Source: an uncultured Lachnospiraceae bacterium
GTDB lineage: Bacteria > Bacillota > Clostridia > Lachnospirales > Lachnospiraceae
Length of the DNA stretch: 26,860 nucleotides
Direction: 5' to 3'
Assembly: GCA_910587295.1 (NCBI GenBank)
Contig: CAJULP010000097.1
Coordinates: 1 to 26,860, forward strand
Below the pieces are notes generated by a model that was given only the letters and a program-made list of their open reading frames with translations, did no database searches and had not been told where the DNA came from. Below are positions 13,612 through 21,079 of the stretch, one piece after another. Both the position numbers and the translations under genes were made by a program. Positions within the stretch are counted from its first letter, which is position 1; each line of letters begins with the position of its first letter.

Positions 13612-14109
13612 TTACCAGCACTTAAACTTTAAGGTTTCAATCCGGGAAACCTCATCTGCCAGCATACAGATCTCATCATTTAACGAAATGCCTGTCATGA
13701 TGATATCCGTCTCTTCATCTTTTGAATCCAAAAGCCCCTTAAGATCATCCACTGAAATGATCTTATTGTCAACAAGCCCTAAAACCTCATCCAGGATCAA
13801 AAGGTCGCACCCGCCTGTAGATAAGACTTTTTTAGCGAAATTAATCCCGTTTTTGATGTTGATGACTTCTTCGGTCTGTTTTTCCTCCGGCAGTTCAAAA
13901 AAATTCAATGCCGACTTTTCAAAACGGAATACTTTGATCTCCGGCTCCAGCCGTTGAAGGAAATCAGAATCCGCAAGTCCCTTTTCTTTCAGAAACTGCA
14001 AGATCACCACATTCTTTCCCTGGGCTGCCGCCAGAACAGCTTTTCCCAATGCAGCCGGGGATTTTCCATGCCCGTCCCCGGTGTATATATAGATCAGTCC
14101 CTGTTTCAT
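13612..14109 (-). CDS. cobO: Corrinoid adenosyltransferase-like protein (CobO/BtuR family)
   Basis: The 165-residue protein, taken from ATG 14109 (MKQGLIYIYTGDGHGKSPAA), is of the CobO/BtuR/CobA fold. These P-loop enzymes transfer the 5'-deoxyadenosyl group of ATP to cob(I)yrinic acid diamide or cobalamin. The P-loop reads GDGHGKSP, where the classical form is GNGKGKTT: the central Lys is kept and Thr is replaced by Ser. A Walker B-like LLILDEVLGLV lies at about 104-114. The protein is shorter than E. coli BtuR (196 aa) and lacks its N-terminal extension. No other cobalamin gene is nearby, so it is an orphan and the true substrate is uncertain. The start four codons upstream would overlap the ribosome site (GAGGTGG). 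Confidence 0.8.
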   Translation of the reverse strand: MKQGLIYIYTGDGHGKSPAALGKAVLAAAQGKNVVILQFLKEKGLADSDFLQRLEPEIKVFRFEKSALNFFELPEEKQTEEVINIKNGINFAKKVLSTGGCDLLILDEVLGLVDNKIISVDDLKGLLDSKDEETDIIMTGISLNDEICMLADEVSRIETLKFKCW

Positions 14110-14166
14110 ATCCCACCTCATATGTATTTTGCAAACACCCTATCTAAATCCCAAAGTATTTTGCAT

Positions 14167-14195
14167 AGTATACCATAAAAGCGGGTGGAACGCAA
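14167..14195 (-). promoter_or_regulatory. Promoter of the adenosyltransferase-like gene
   Basis: On the minus strand TATACT (14167-14172) is preceded by TGG, an extended -10, with TTGCGT (14190-14195) at 17-nt spacing. It lies directly behind the end of the SSB-like gene. Confidence 0.55.
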
Positions 14196-14198
14196 CTA

Positions 14199-14825
14199 CT
14201 ACTCCAAAAGCTCCAGCTTGCTTACCGACACTTCGTAAGCCACTCTCTTTTGCGCATCCTCCTCAGATATCTTCTTAATATATTCCCTGCTTTGGATTCT
14301 TCCCCAGATCTCACATCTGGTTCCTACTGTAAAATTGCTGGCAAACCTGGCATTTCTGCCCCAGCAGATGCAGGGGATATAATCGCTCTTCCCATATGGC
14401 CTGTTCACTGCAAGCAAAAGGTCTGCAATCTCCCTGCCCAAAGGCGTTTTTCTGTAGATCGGTTCTTTACAGATAAACCCGTCTAAGTAAATCTGATTTG
14501 TCTTAGAACTTTCCGGCGTCTCATCCACAAACTCGATTTCCCTTGCAAAAACAGAAAGTACCAGCCTGTTCTTGCGCTCTTCATGCCGGTTGTATGACCG
14601 GAACTGGCCCTGCACCGTGATGTTTAAGCCTTTATAATCCTCCTCAACATCAATCAGGCGCTCCGACACCATAAGCGGGATGATATCACTGGATTCGCTC
14701 AATCTGGGAACCTTTACATCGATCATGTAAAATCCCTCTCCGAAAATCTCATGGCTGAACTGGAAATCGCTTACGATCTCCCCCATGATTACCACCTGGT
14801 TGTTTTCAATTACCTTATCTGTCAT
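14199..14825 (-). CDS. SSB-like protein with two OB-fold segments
   Basis: The 208-residue protein looks like two OB-fold (SSB/PriB-type) units in tandem. The first is at about residues 10-95 (VVIMGEIVSDFQFSHEIFGE, GLNITVQGQFRSYNR, RLVLSVFAREIEF). The second is at about 110-200 (NQIYLDGFICKEPIYRKTPL, then REIADLLLAVNRPYGKSDYI, CICWGRNARFASNFTVG, CEIWGRIQSREYIKK). The second unit closely follows the SSB pattern of a strand pair and W-G-x-x-A. There is no acidic DDDIPF-like SSB tail; it ends SVSKLELLE. It may bind single-stranded DNA or replace PriB-like functions, but the role is unproved. ATG 14825 follows AAGGGAG. It is divergent from typA. Confidence 0.75.
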   Translation of the reverse strand: MTDKVIENNQVVIMGEIVSDFQFSHEIFGEGFYMIDVKVPRLSESSDIIPLMVSERLIDVEEDYKGLNITVQGQFRSYNRHEERKNRLVLSVFAREIEFVDETPESSKTNQIYLDGFICKEPIYRKTPLGREIADLLLAVNRPYGKSDYIPCICWGRNARFASNFTVGTRCEIWGRIQSREYIKKISEEDAQKRVAYEVSVSKLELLE

Positions 14826-14939
14826 TTTTGTTCTCCCTTCTTACTGCTTAAGAATTTTTTCTGTCATGTATTACTATTTATATGGAATCTTTTTTCTTAT
14901 AGAACCTTCATTTACCGCAGATTCCGACCCTTTCTCCTC

Positions 14940-14968
14940 TTTACAACCCATTCCGGCAGTGCTATACT
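14940..14968 (+). promoter_or_regulatory. typA promoter
   Basis: TTTACA (14940-14945) and TATACT (14963-14968) are spaced by 17 nt, giving a leader of about 60 nt to the ATG at 15033. Confidence 0.75.
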
Positions 14969-15032
14969 TAAGCAGTTTGAAAAAGGCAAGGTTACAAAAA
15001 TATCAACAAGTTCTGTATAAAAGAGGTAGAAT

Positions 15033-16886
15033 ATGAATCAAAAACGAGAAGATGTAAGAAATATTGCGATCATAGCCCACGTTGACCATGGCAAGACCAC
15101 ACTTGTGGATGAACTGCTAAAACAAAGCGGCGTATTCCGCGAAAATCAGGAAGTGGCAGAGCGGGTCATGGACTCCAACGATATCGAACGGGAAAGAGGG
15201 ATCACCATCCTATCCAAAAATACCGCCGTCACATACAAAGGAACCAAGATCAATATCATCGACACCCCCGGACATGCGGATTTTGGCGGAGAAGTCGAAC
15301 GGGTCCTTAAGATGGTAAACGGCGTGATCCTGGTGGTGGATGCTTTTGAGGGCGCTATGCCCCAGACAAAGTTTGTCCTTCGGAAAGCACTGGAATTAAA
15401 ACTCCCGGTCATTGTTTGTGTAAACAAGATCGACCGTCCGGAAGCGCGCCCCGCCGAGGTGGTGGATGAAGTCTTGGAACTTTTCCTTGACCTGGATGCG
15501 GATGAGGCACAATTAGACTGCCCCTTCGTGTTTGCCTCCGCCAAAACCGGCACGGCTTCTTTGGACATGGACAAGCCGGGCAATAACATGGTTCCGCTTT
15601 TTGAAACGATTTTAGATTATATCCCCGCTCCTGCCGGAGACCCGGATGCCGGCACCCAGATTCTGATCAGCACCATTGATTACAATGAATATGTGGGCAG
15701 GATCGGTGTTGGCAAAGTAGATAACGGAATCGTTAAAGTCAACCAGGAAGTGGTGATCGTAAACCACCATGAACCGGACAAGCAACGGAAAGTAAAGATC
15801 AGCAAGCTCTATGAATTTGACGGATTAAATAAGGTAGATGTGACTCAGGCCCAGGTTGGCTCCATCGTGGCGATCTCCGGTATTTCCGACATCCATATCG
15901 GCGATACCCTGTGCGCTCCCGACCATCCGATGCCGATCCCCTTTCAGAAGATTTCAGAGCCTACCATAGCCATGCATTTTATCGTCAACGATTCCCCTCT
16001 TGCCGGCCAGGAGGGCAAGTACGTGACCAGCCGCCACCTGCGCGACCGCCTGTTCCGCGAGTTAAATACGGACGTGTCTTTGCGGGTGGAAGAAACCGAT
16101 ACCACGGAAGCCTTCAAGGTATCCGGCAGAGGCGAACTCCATTTGTCCGTGCTGATTGAAAATATGCGCAGGGAAGGCTACGAGTTTGCCGTCAGCAAGG
16201 CGGAAGTCCTTTACCATACAGATGAAAACGGAAAAAAATTAGAGCCCATGGAGCTTTGTTATATCGATGTACCGGAAGAGTTTTCCGGTTCCGTGATAGA
16301 AAAACTAAGCCAGCGCAAGGGAGAGCTGCAAAGTATGGGCAGCGCCAGCGGCAATTATACCCGTCTGGAATTTTCCATCCCCGCAAGAGGACTGATCGGC
16401 TACCGGGGCGAGTTTATGACAGACACCAAGGGAAACGGCATCATGAACACTATCTTTGACGGCTACGGCCCTTATAAAGGAGATATCCAGTACCGTAAAC
16501 AAGGCTCCCTGATCGCCTTTGAGTCCGGCGAAGCCATCACCTACGGTCTTTACAACGCTCAGGAACGGGGAACGCTCTTTATCACCCCCGGGGAAAAGGT
16601 TTACTCCGGCATGGTGGTTGGACAAAATGGGAAAGGGGAAGACATTGAGCTGAATGTCTGCAAGAAAAAACAGCTTACCAATACCCGCTCCTCAAGCGCC
16701 GATGAAGCCCTGCGGCTCACCCCGCCCAGAATTTTAAGCCTGGAACAGGCGCTGGAATTTATCGATACCGACGAACTGCTGGAGGTCACCCCGAAATCCT
16801 TAAGGATCCGCAAGAAGATCCTTGACCCGACTATGAGGAAACGGGCGGCAATGCGCAACGCCTCCATGGCAGGCAAAGCCAATTGA
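15033..16886 (+). CDS. typA: Ribosome-associated translational GTPase TypA/BipA
   Basis: The 617-residue protein is of standard TypA/BipA length. The GTPase domain has G1 AHVDHGKT (15-22), the switch motif ERGIT, G3 DTPGH (77-81), G4 NKID (131-134) and G5 ASAKTG. Domain II follows from about 205, the EF-G-like domains (SGRGELHLSVLIENMRREGY, ARGLIGYRGEFMTDTKGNGI) from about 300, and the BipA-specific C-terminal domain ends with PKSLRIRKKILDPTMRKRAA. It binds the ribosome near the A site and helps 50S assembly and stress or cold adaptation. The ribosome site AGAGGTAG precedes ATG 15033. It is a single gene with its own promoter and terminator. Confidence 0.98.
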   Translation: MNQKREDVRNIAIIAHVDHGKTTLVDELLKQSGVFRENQEVAERVMDSNDIERERGITILSKNTAVTYKGTKINIIDTPGHADFGGEVERVLKMVNGVILVVDAFEGAMPQTKFVLRKALELKLPVIVCVNKIDRPEARPAEVVDEVLELFLDLDADEAQLDCPFVFASAKTGTASLDMDKPGNNMVPLFETILDYIPAPAGDPDAGTQILISTIDYNEYVGRIGVGKVDNGIVKVNQEVVIVNHHEPDKQRKVKISKLYEFDGLNKVDVTQAQVGSIVAISGISDIHIGDTLCAPDHPMPIPFQKISEPTIAMHFIVNDSPLAGQEGKYVTSRHLRDRLFRELNTDVSLRVEETDTTEAFKVSGRGELHLSVLIENMRREGYEFAVSKAEVLYHTDENGKKLEPMELCYIDVPEEFSGSVIEKLSQRKGELQSMGSASGNYTRLEFSIPARGLIGYRGEFMTDTKGNGIMNTIFDGYGPYKGDIQYRKQGSLIAFESGEAITYGLYNAQERGTLFITPGEKVYSGMVVGQNGKGEDIELNVCKKKQLTNTRSSSADEALRLTPPRILSLEQALEFIDTDELLEVTPKSLRIRKKILDPTMRKRAAMRNASMAGKAN

Positions 16887-16906
16887 TGTGGCAATTCAGC
16901 ATAGTA

Positions 16907-16938
16907 AAAAGCAGCCTGTGAAAAGGCTGCTTTTCGTT
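16907..16938. terminator. Bidirectional terminator between typA and the AAA gene
   Basis: AAAAGCAGCCT (16907-16917) pairs with AGGCTGCTTTT (16924-16934) around a 6-nt loop, with T-rich sequence on both strands. It sits between convergent stops at 16886 and 16955. Confidence 0.9.
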
Positions 16939-16954
16939 TTCTTCCATAACAAGA

Positions 16955-18652
16955 TTACCCTGAGATCACCCGGCACCTTTTTTTATAACACGCAATCCCG
17001 TATTTGCGGATGGTGGTCATACCGTCATCTTGAAGCATTTCTTCATAATTCCTGTCATTGATCTGGCAAAGAGCTTTTTTACAGCCCTCATCAAAGGCTG
17101 CTTTCTCCGCATATTTCAATTCAATAAGGATACCGATGTCCTTATCTTCAACCTCCACGCTGATATCGCTGTACCCTTCGCCGGATTCCGCATTGGACCT
17201 GACTTTCCATCCGTCCATCCCCGCAAACAGCCCAAGCAAAACCCCGTGGTAAAAATTTTCCTTCATTTCCTTCCTTGCACCGGCATCGCGGATACTGATC
17301 ATTTTCCGCAGGTAGGAGGTGAACCCTTTCTCAATAGCCTGTGCATCGTTTTCCTCAAATGCCCGGCAGAAGTCTTCCAGCTTTTGTTTGTCTTTTCTGG
17401 TTTCTGTCTCAAACCATTCCCGTACCTGTTCCTCAAAAATCCACCGGATTTCTTTGTTGGGGATCATAAGCTGCGTCATGCCGTCCTCATCCTGCCCGCA
17501 CTGGGTCAGGTAGCCTGTGGTAAAAAGGATGCTCCATAAATGATCGATCCGGGAATCCAAATCTCTGTATGTCAGTTCCTGGCGTATTTTCTTTCCAATG
17601 CTTTCACCGTTGATCAACCGCTCAATCTCATCCCTTGTTACCCCGTCTGCCTGATTGATAAACTTTCTGATGATGCCATTGCTGCTGGTATTCACCCAGT
17701 AATTCTGGGGTGTCACAAAACGGTCCATTTTCAGAGCATGACAGTAGCTCACCACATCCCACGGGCAGTATACCTCCAGTTCCCCGAAGCGGTAGCCGTC
17801 ATACCATTCCTTTATGGTATCGTATTTCTCCATAAATCCATAATACTCCAGCATCTTCCTTACTTCCTTATCCGTAAACCCGAAGTATTCCTTATATTGC
17901 ACATCCTTTACCGTATATACATTAAAATTATTAAAACCAGTAAAGACGCTCTCCCTGGAAATCCTAAGACACCCGGTAAGCACTGCAAAATAAAGGCTGC
18001 TGTTGGTTTTAAGCGCCTGACCAAAAAAGGTCCTGATATAATCTACCATAGTGTCATAGTAGCCTGACTGATAGGCCTTATCAAGTGGAACGTCATACTC
18101 ATCGATCAGGATGATCGTTTTTTGCCCATAATGTTTATAAAGGCAGCTTGACAGTAAAAGCAGGCTGTCACTTAGAAGGCTGTCCGCCATGGTAAATATC
18201 CCCCGGTCGTCAACTTCCACAAGTGCCCGGTACCGCTTACGCTCCGTTTCCGATAATCTGCTGCTCTCCTTCAGAAAGTAAAAACGCAGCGCTTCATTTC
18301 CAATCAGGCTACGGAGCAGTTCTTTTGCACCTTCAAATGTATTACTTGCGGCATTTTTTAAACTGATGGAAATCACTGGGAATTTTCCCTGATACCTGCC
18401 GCACAGCTCTGTTTCCCCCGAAATTTCCAATCCGTCAAAAAGTGTGGGATCACTGCCTGTTTCAAAAAAATATTTTAACATACTCATGTTCAAGGTTTTC
18501 CCGAAACGCCTCGGACGCGTAAACAGACTTACATACGACATATTGTTTAGGAGCTCCCTGATCATACCGGTTTTATCAATATAGTAAAAATCATCCTTGC
18601 GGATCTGCTCAAAGTCCTCAATCCCCACAGGGAGTTTCATTTTTCCTGCCAT
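16955..18652 (-). CDS. AAA-ATPase-like/PD-(D/E)XK nuclease domain protein (DUF1703 type)
   Basis: The 565-residue protein begins MAGKMKLPVGIEDFEQIRKD, the typical opening of the family that joins an AAA-ATPase-like domain (PF09820) to a PD-(D/E)XK nuclease-like domain (PF08011). The P-loop is RPRRFGKT (Gly51, Lys52, Thr53), Walker B is IILIDEYD (180-187), and the nuclease-like core is Asp496 with Glu511-x-Lys513 in ILIELKYA. The family is numerous in gut Clostridia and Bacteroidetes, often in many diverged copies. Its function is unknown; suggestions include mobile or defence roles. All key residues are intact. ATG 18652 follows AGAGGTG. It starts 40 nt after mgtE on the same strand, with no terminator between, and may share its transcript. 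Confidence 0.92.
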   Translation of the reverse strand: MAGKMKLPVGIEDFEQIRKDDFYYIDKTGMIRELLNNMSYVSLFTRPRRFGKTLNMSMLKYFFETGSDPTLFDGLEISGETELCGRYQGKFPVISISLKNAASNTFEGAKELLRSLIGNEALRFYFLKESSRLSETERKRYRALVEVDDRGIFTMADSLLSDSLLLLSSCLYKHYGQKTIILIDEYDVPLDKAYQSGYYDTMVDYIRTFFGQALKTNSSLYFAVLTGCLRISRESVFTGFNNFNVYTVKDVQYKEYFGFTDKEVRKMLEYYGFMEKYDTIKEWYDGYRFGELEVYCPWDVVSYCHALKMDRFVTPQNYWVNTSSNGIIRKFINQADGVTRDEIERLINGESIGKKIRQELTYRDLDSRIDHLWSILFTTGYLTQCGQDEDGMTQLMIPNKEIRWIFEEQVREWFETETRKDKQKLEDFCRAFEENDAQAIEKGFTSYLRKMISIRDAGARKEMKENFYHGVLLGLFAGMDGWKVRSNAESGEGYSDISVEVEDKDIGILIELKYAEKAAFDEGCKKALCQINDRNYEEMLQDDGMTTIRKYGIACYKKRCRVISG

Positions 18653-18692
18653 ACCGCACCTCTTTCCTCGAATATGCCATATTTAGATTACC

Positions 18693-20051
18693 TCACCCGG
18701 CACCGATATTAAGAAACAGCGTCGCAATCCTAAAATAGATCAGCAAAGACAGCGCATCCACGATCGTGGTGATAAACGGACTTGCCATCACCGCCGGGTC
18801 AAACCCGATCTTCTTTGCAAGCATAGGCAGGATACACCCCACCACCTTAGCAATCAACACTGCCGCCATCAAAGTAAGGCATACCACTGCAGCCACAAGG
18901 ACCGTAACTTTATCAAAAAGCAAAAGTTTGGCAAAATTCGCAACTGCCAGCGTAAGCCCGCATAGCATTGCTACACGGAATTCTTTCCACACCACCAGCA
19001 GTGCGTCCGAAAACTCAATCTCGTTCAAAGACAACCCGCGGATGATCGTCACGCTTGCCTGGCCGCCTGCATTTCCTCCGGTATCCATCAACATAGGAAT
19101 GTACGCCGTAAGGATCACGCATACGCTCAGGGCATCTTCAAAAGATGTGATGATACTCCCGGTAAAGGTCGCCGAGATCATAAGCAGCAAAAGCCACGGA
19201 ATCCTCTTTTTCCATGTCTCAAACACACCCGTTTTCATATAAGGTTTATCCGACGGTACGATCGCCGCCATTTTTTCCATATCTTCCGTAGCTTCTTCCT
19301 GCAGGATATCCACCACGTCGTCTACCGTGATGATCCCCACCAGACGCTTTTCATTGTCCACCACCGGCATGGCGGTAAAGTCATATTTCTGAAACTGCCT
19401 TGCAACCTCCTCCTGATCCATCAGGGTATTAAGATAGATCACATTTTCATGCATCATCTCCCCAATGATCTCATCCGGCTGGTTAGTAAGAAGATACCGC
19501 AGCGCTACCGTGCCTACCAGCGTCCTTTGGGCATCCAGCACATAACAGATATTGATCGTCTCACTGTCCAGCCCGATCAGCCTGATCCTGTCAATGGCAT
19601 CCTGGACCGTCATATTTTCTTTTAAATCCACATATTCCACCGTCATAATGCTTCCGGCAGAATCTTCCGGGTAACGCAGCAGGTGGTTGATATCCCTCCT
19701 GGTCTCCGGATTTGCATTAGCCAGCAGCTTTTTCACAATATTAGCGGGCATTTCCTCTAAAAGATCCGTGGCATCGTCCGCCATCAGATTGTCAATGATC
19801 CCTGCCGCATCCTTTTCGGACAAACTGGTAATGATGAACTGCTGCTTGTCCACCTCCAGATAAGAAAATACATCCGCCGCCATGTTTTTGGGTAAAATGC
19901 GAAAAATCTTTAACAGTTCGCTTTCTTCAAACTCCTCCATAACGGTAGCGATATCAGCGCTATTGGCCTCCTCCATCCTCTGGCGCAGCCTGGTATACTG
20001 CTTTGTCTCAAGAAGAGCCTTTACCTCTTCAAGCCCTCTAATCTCTTCCAT
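18693..20051 (-). CDS. mgtE: Magnesium transporter MgtE
   Basis: The 452-residue MgtE has a normal domain order. An N-terminal helical domain covers about 1-130 (ADVFSYLEVDKQQFIITSLS, DLLEEMPANIVKKLL). A CBS pair covers about 130-255 (YPEDSAGSIMTVEYVDLKEN, TAMPVVDNEKRLVGIITVDD). A connecting helix leads to five membrane helices from about 285, with IPMLMDTGGNAGGQASVTII carrying the Mg2+-pore signature, and it ends in FITTIVDALSLLIYFRIATL. MgtE is a Mg2+-gated channel, closed when the cytosolic N and CBS domains bind Mg2+. ATG 20051 follows AAAGGAG. A promoter lies at 20188-20217 and a small overlapping ORF lies in the leader. Confidence 0.97.
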   Translation of the reverse strand: MEEIRGLEEVKALLETKQYTRLRQRMEEANSADIATVMEEFEESELLKIFRILPKNMAADVFSYLEVDKQQFIITSLSEKDAAGIIDNLMADDATDLLEEMPANIVKKLLANANPETRRDINHLLRYPEDSAGSIMTVEYVDLKENMTVQDAIDRIRLIGLDSETINICYVLDAQRTLVGTVALRYLLTNQPDEIIGEMMHENVIYLNTLMDQEEVARQFQKYDFTAMPVVDNEKRLVGIITVDDVVDILQEEATEDMEKMAAIVPSDKPYMKTGVFETWKKRIPWLLLLMISATFTGSIITSFEDALSVCVILTAYIPMLMDTGGNAGGQASVTIIRGLSLNEIEFSDALLVVWKEFRVAMLCGLTLAVANFAKLLLFDKVTVLVAAVVCLTLMAAVLIAKVVGCILPMLAKKIGFDPAVMASPFITTIVDALSLLIYFRIATLFLNIGAG

Positions 20052-20137
20052 AACAATTCTCCTTTACAGTATGTGATTTTTATGCCCCGTTCATGAGGAG
20101 GAATATCCGTATTGCCTGACGCTATACTCTTTTTCAT
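20021..20137 (-). CDS. Upstream small ORF overlapping the mgtE start (38 aa)
   Basis: In the mgtE leader, ATG 20137 follows AAAGGTGG with good spacing and opens a 38-codon frame: MKKSIASGNTDIPPHERGIK, then ITYCKGELLWKRLEGLKR and TAA at 20021-20023. The frame runs past the mgtE ATG (20051) by about 31 nt in a different phase. Translation to its stop would move ribosomes across the mgtE start and could couple or compete with it. A Pro-Pro pair (CCT CCT) is present, a feature also seen in the unrelated proline-sensitive mgtL leader of enterobacteria. There is no evidence of homology. It may be a chance frame; conservation across relatives would decide. Confidence 0.4.
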   Translation of the reverse strand: MKKSIASGNTDIPPHERGIKITYCKGELLWKRLEGLKR

Positions 20138-20187
20138 AAAAACCACCACCTTTCGGAAAATTGCTTTTGCAACTTTTTTATTACTCT

Positions 20188-20217
20188 ACTTTAGCTCCAT
20201 TAAAATCATTTTGTCAA
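20188..20217 (-). promoter_or_regulatory. mgtE promoter
   Basis: On the minus strand a perfect TTGACA (20212-20217) and TAAAGT (20188-20193) are spaced by 18 nt, abutting the yigZ stop at 20219. The leader is about 130 nt and holds a weak hairpin (TTGC/GCAA) and the small ORF. I do not find the M-box consensus in it. Confidence 0.65.
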
Positions 20218-20218
20218 T

Positions 20219-20884
20219 CTAATTTGTTTCCATCTGCTCCATATAATATTCTTTTCCGACAAGAACAAGATCTGCCCGCCCTGCCGTGGCCTCGATGATC
20301 GCTTTTTCCAGATCCTCACACTCCTTATCCGGAACCCGGATATCGTATTCCACCTGGTCCGTATAGCGGGAATCCTGCACCGTGACCTTTTTCGTCTCAA
20401 AAAGATGCTGCACTCTGCCCACATCCCCGTAGGCGATCCCCACCGTCATCCTTGCGCCATAACACATCCTTCCAATCCTGCAGGCAGCCATCCCCTCTTT
20501 CGCAGCCTGGGTATAAGCACGTACCAGCCCTCCCGTTCCTAACAGCGTGCCCCCAAAATATCTGGTGACCACTGCCACGGTATCCGTAACATCAGCGCCA
20601 AGCAAAACCTCAAGGATCGGCTTTCCTGCCGTTCCGCCGGGCTCCCCGTCGTCGCTGTATCTGGTCATTTCCTTATTCCTGCCTATCACATAGGCATAAC
20701 AATGGTGCCGGGCGTCATAATGCTTTTTCCGTATGGACTCAACAAACGCCATCGCCTCCTCTATTGACGAAGCCGGCACGATCTCTGCAAGAAAGCGTGA
20801 CTTTTTTTCCTCATATTCACCATAACCTCTTTCACACACTATTTTATAAGGGAGAAACTCCGTCTTCCTGTTATCCGCTTCCAT
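20219..20884 (-). CDS. yigZ: YigZ/IMPACT family protein (UPF0029)
   Basis: The protein, taken from ATG 20884 (MEADNRKTEFLPYKIV), has 221 residues, the size of YigZ/YvyE proteins. The signature is RYSDDGEPGGTAGKPIL, followed by VVTRYFGGTLLGTGGLVRAY, and the C-terminal part is the ferredoxin-like DUF1949 domain (DVGRVQHLFETKKVTVQDSR). Eukaryotic IMPACT relatives regulate GCN2. The bacterial function is unclear, probably nucleic-acid or ribosome linked. A longer frame to 20977 is not supported, because GGGAGG lies just upstream of the chosen ATG. The stop sits immediately before the mgtE promoter. It is divergent from the PBP gene. Confidence 0.92.
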   Translation of the reverse strand: MEADNRKTEFLPYKIVCERGYGEYEEKKSRFLAEIVPASSIEEAMAFVESIRKKHYDARHHCYAYVIGRNKEMTRYSDDGEPGGTAGKPILEVLLGADVTDTVAVVTRYFGGTLLGTGGLVRAYTQAAKEGMAACRIGRMCYGARMTVGIAYGDVGRVQHLFETKKVTVQDSRYTDQVEYDIRVPDKECEDLEKAIIEATAGRADLVLVGKEYYMEQMETN

Positions 20885-20964
20885 CTTCCATTTCGCCTCC
20901 CGTATCCTTAAAAACAGCAATTTCCTTATCAAAAGTTTAACACACCCGGGAATAAAAGTGTACC

Positions 20965-20980
20965 GAATTGTGAACAATTC
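20965..20980. repeat. 16-bp palindrome between yigZ and the PBP gene
   Basis: GAATTGT (20965-20971) and ACAATTC (20974-20980) are perfect inverted arms with a 2-nt centre, in the intergenic region of two divergent genes. It could be a dimer operator. It is not a full Rex or other operator that I recognise. Confidence 0.5.
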
Positions 20981-21000
20981 TTAATAAATCATAAAAAAAC

Positions 21001-21029
21001 TTTATTTCAACCCCACATTTTGGTATACT
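21001..21029 (+). promoter_or_regulatory. Promoter of the class A PBP gene
   Basis: TATACT (21024-21029) with TGG directly before it forms an extended -10. The -35 TTTATT (21001-21006) at 17-nt spacing is weak. Confidence 0.6.
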
Positions 21030-21079
21030 CTTTATGTTGTAATGACAAGAAATTTCTAAAGATTTATGGAGGCATATAA

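Noticed and set aside
20052..20218. M-box (ykoK) Mg2+ riboswitch before mgtE
   Set aside because: The leader is about 130-165 nt but I cannot find the conserved M-box blocks, and much of it is covered by the small ORF. Only a covariance search could overturn this.
20885..20977. Longer start of YigZ
   Set aside because: The extra residues are not family-like, and GGGAGG lies directly upstream of the ATG at 20884.
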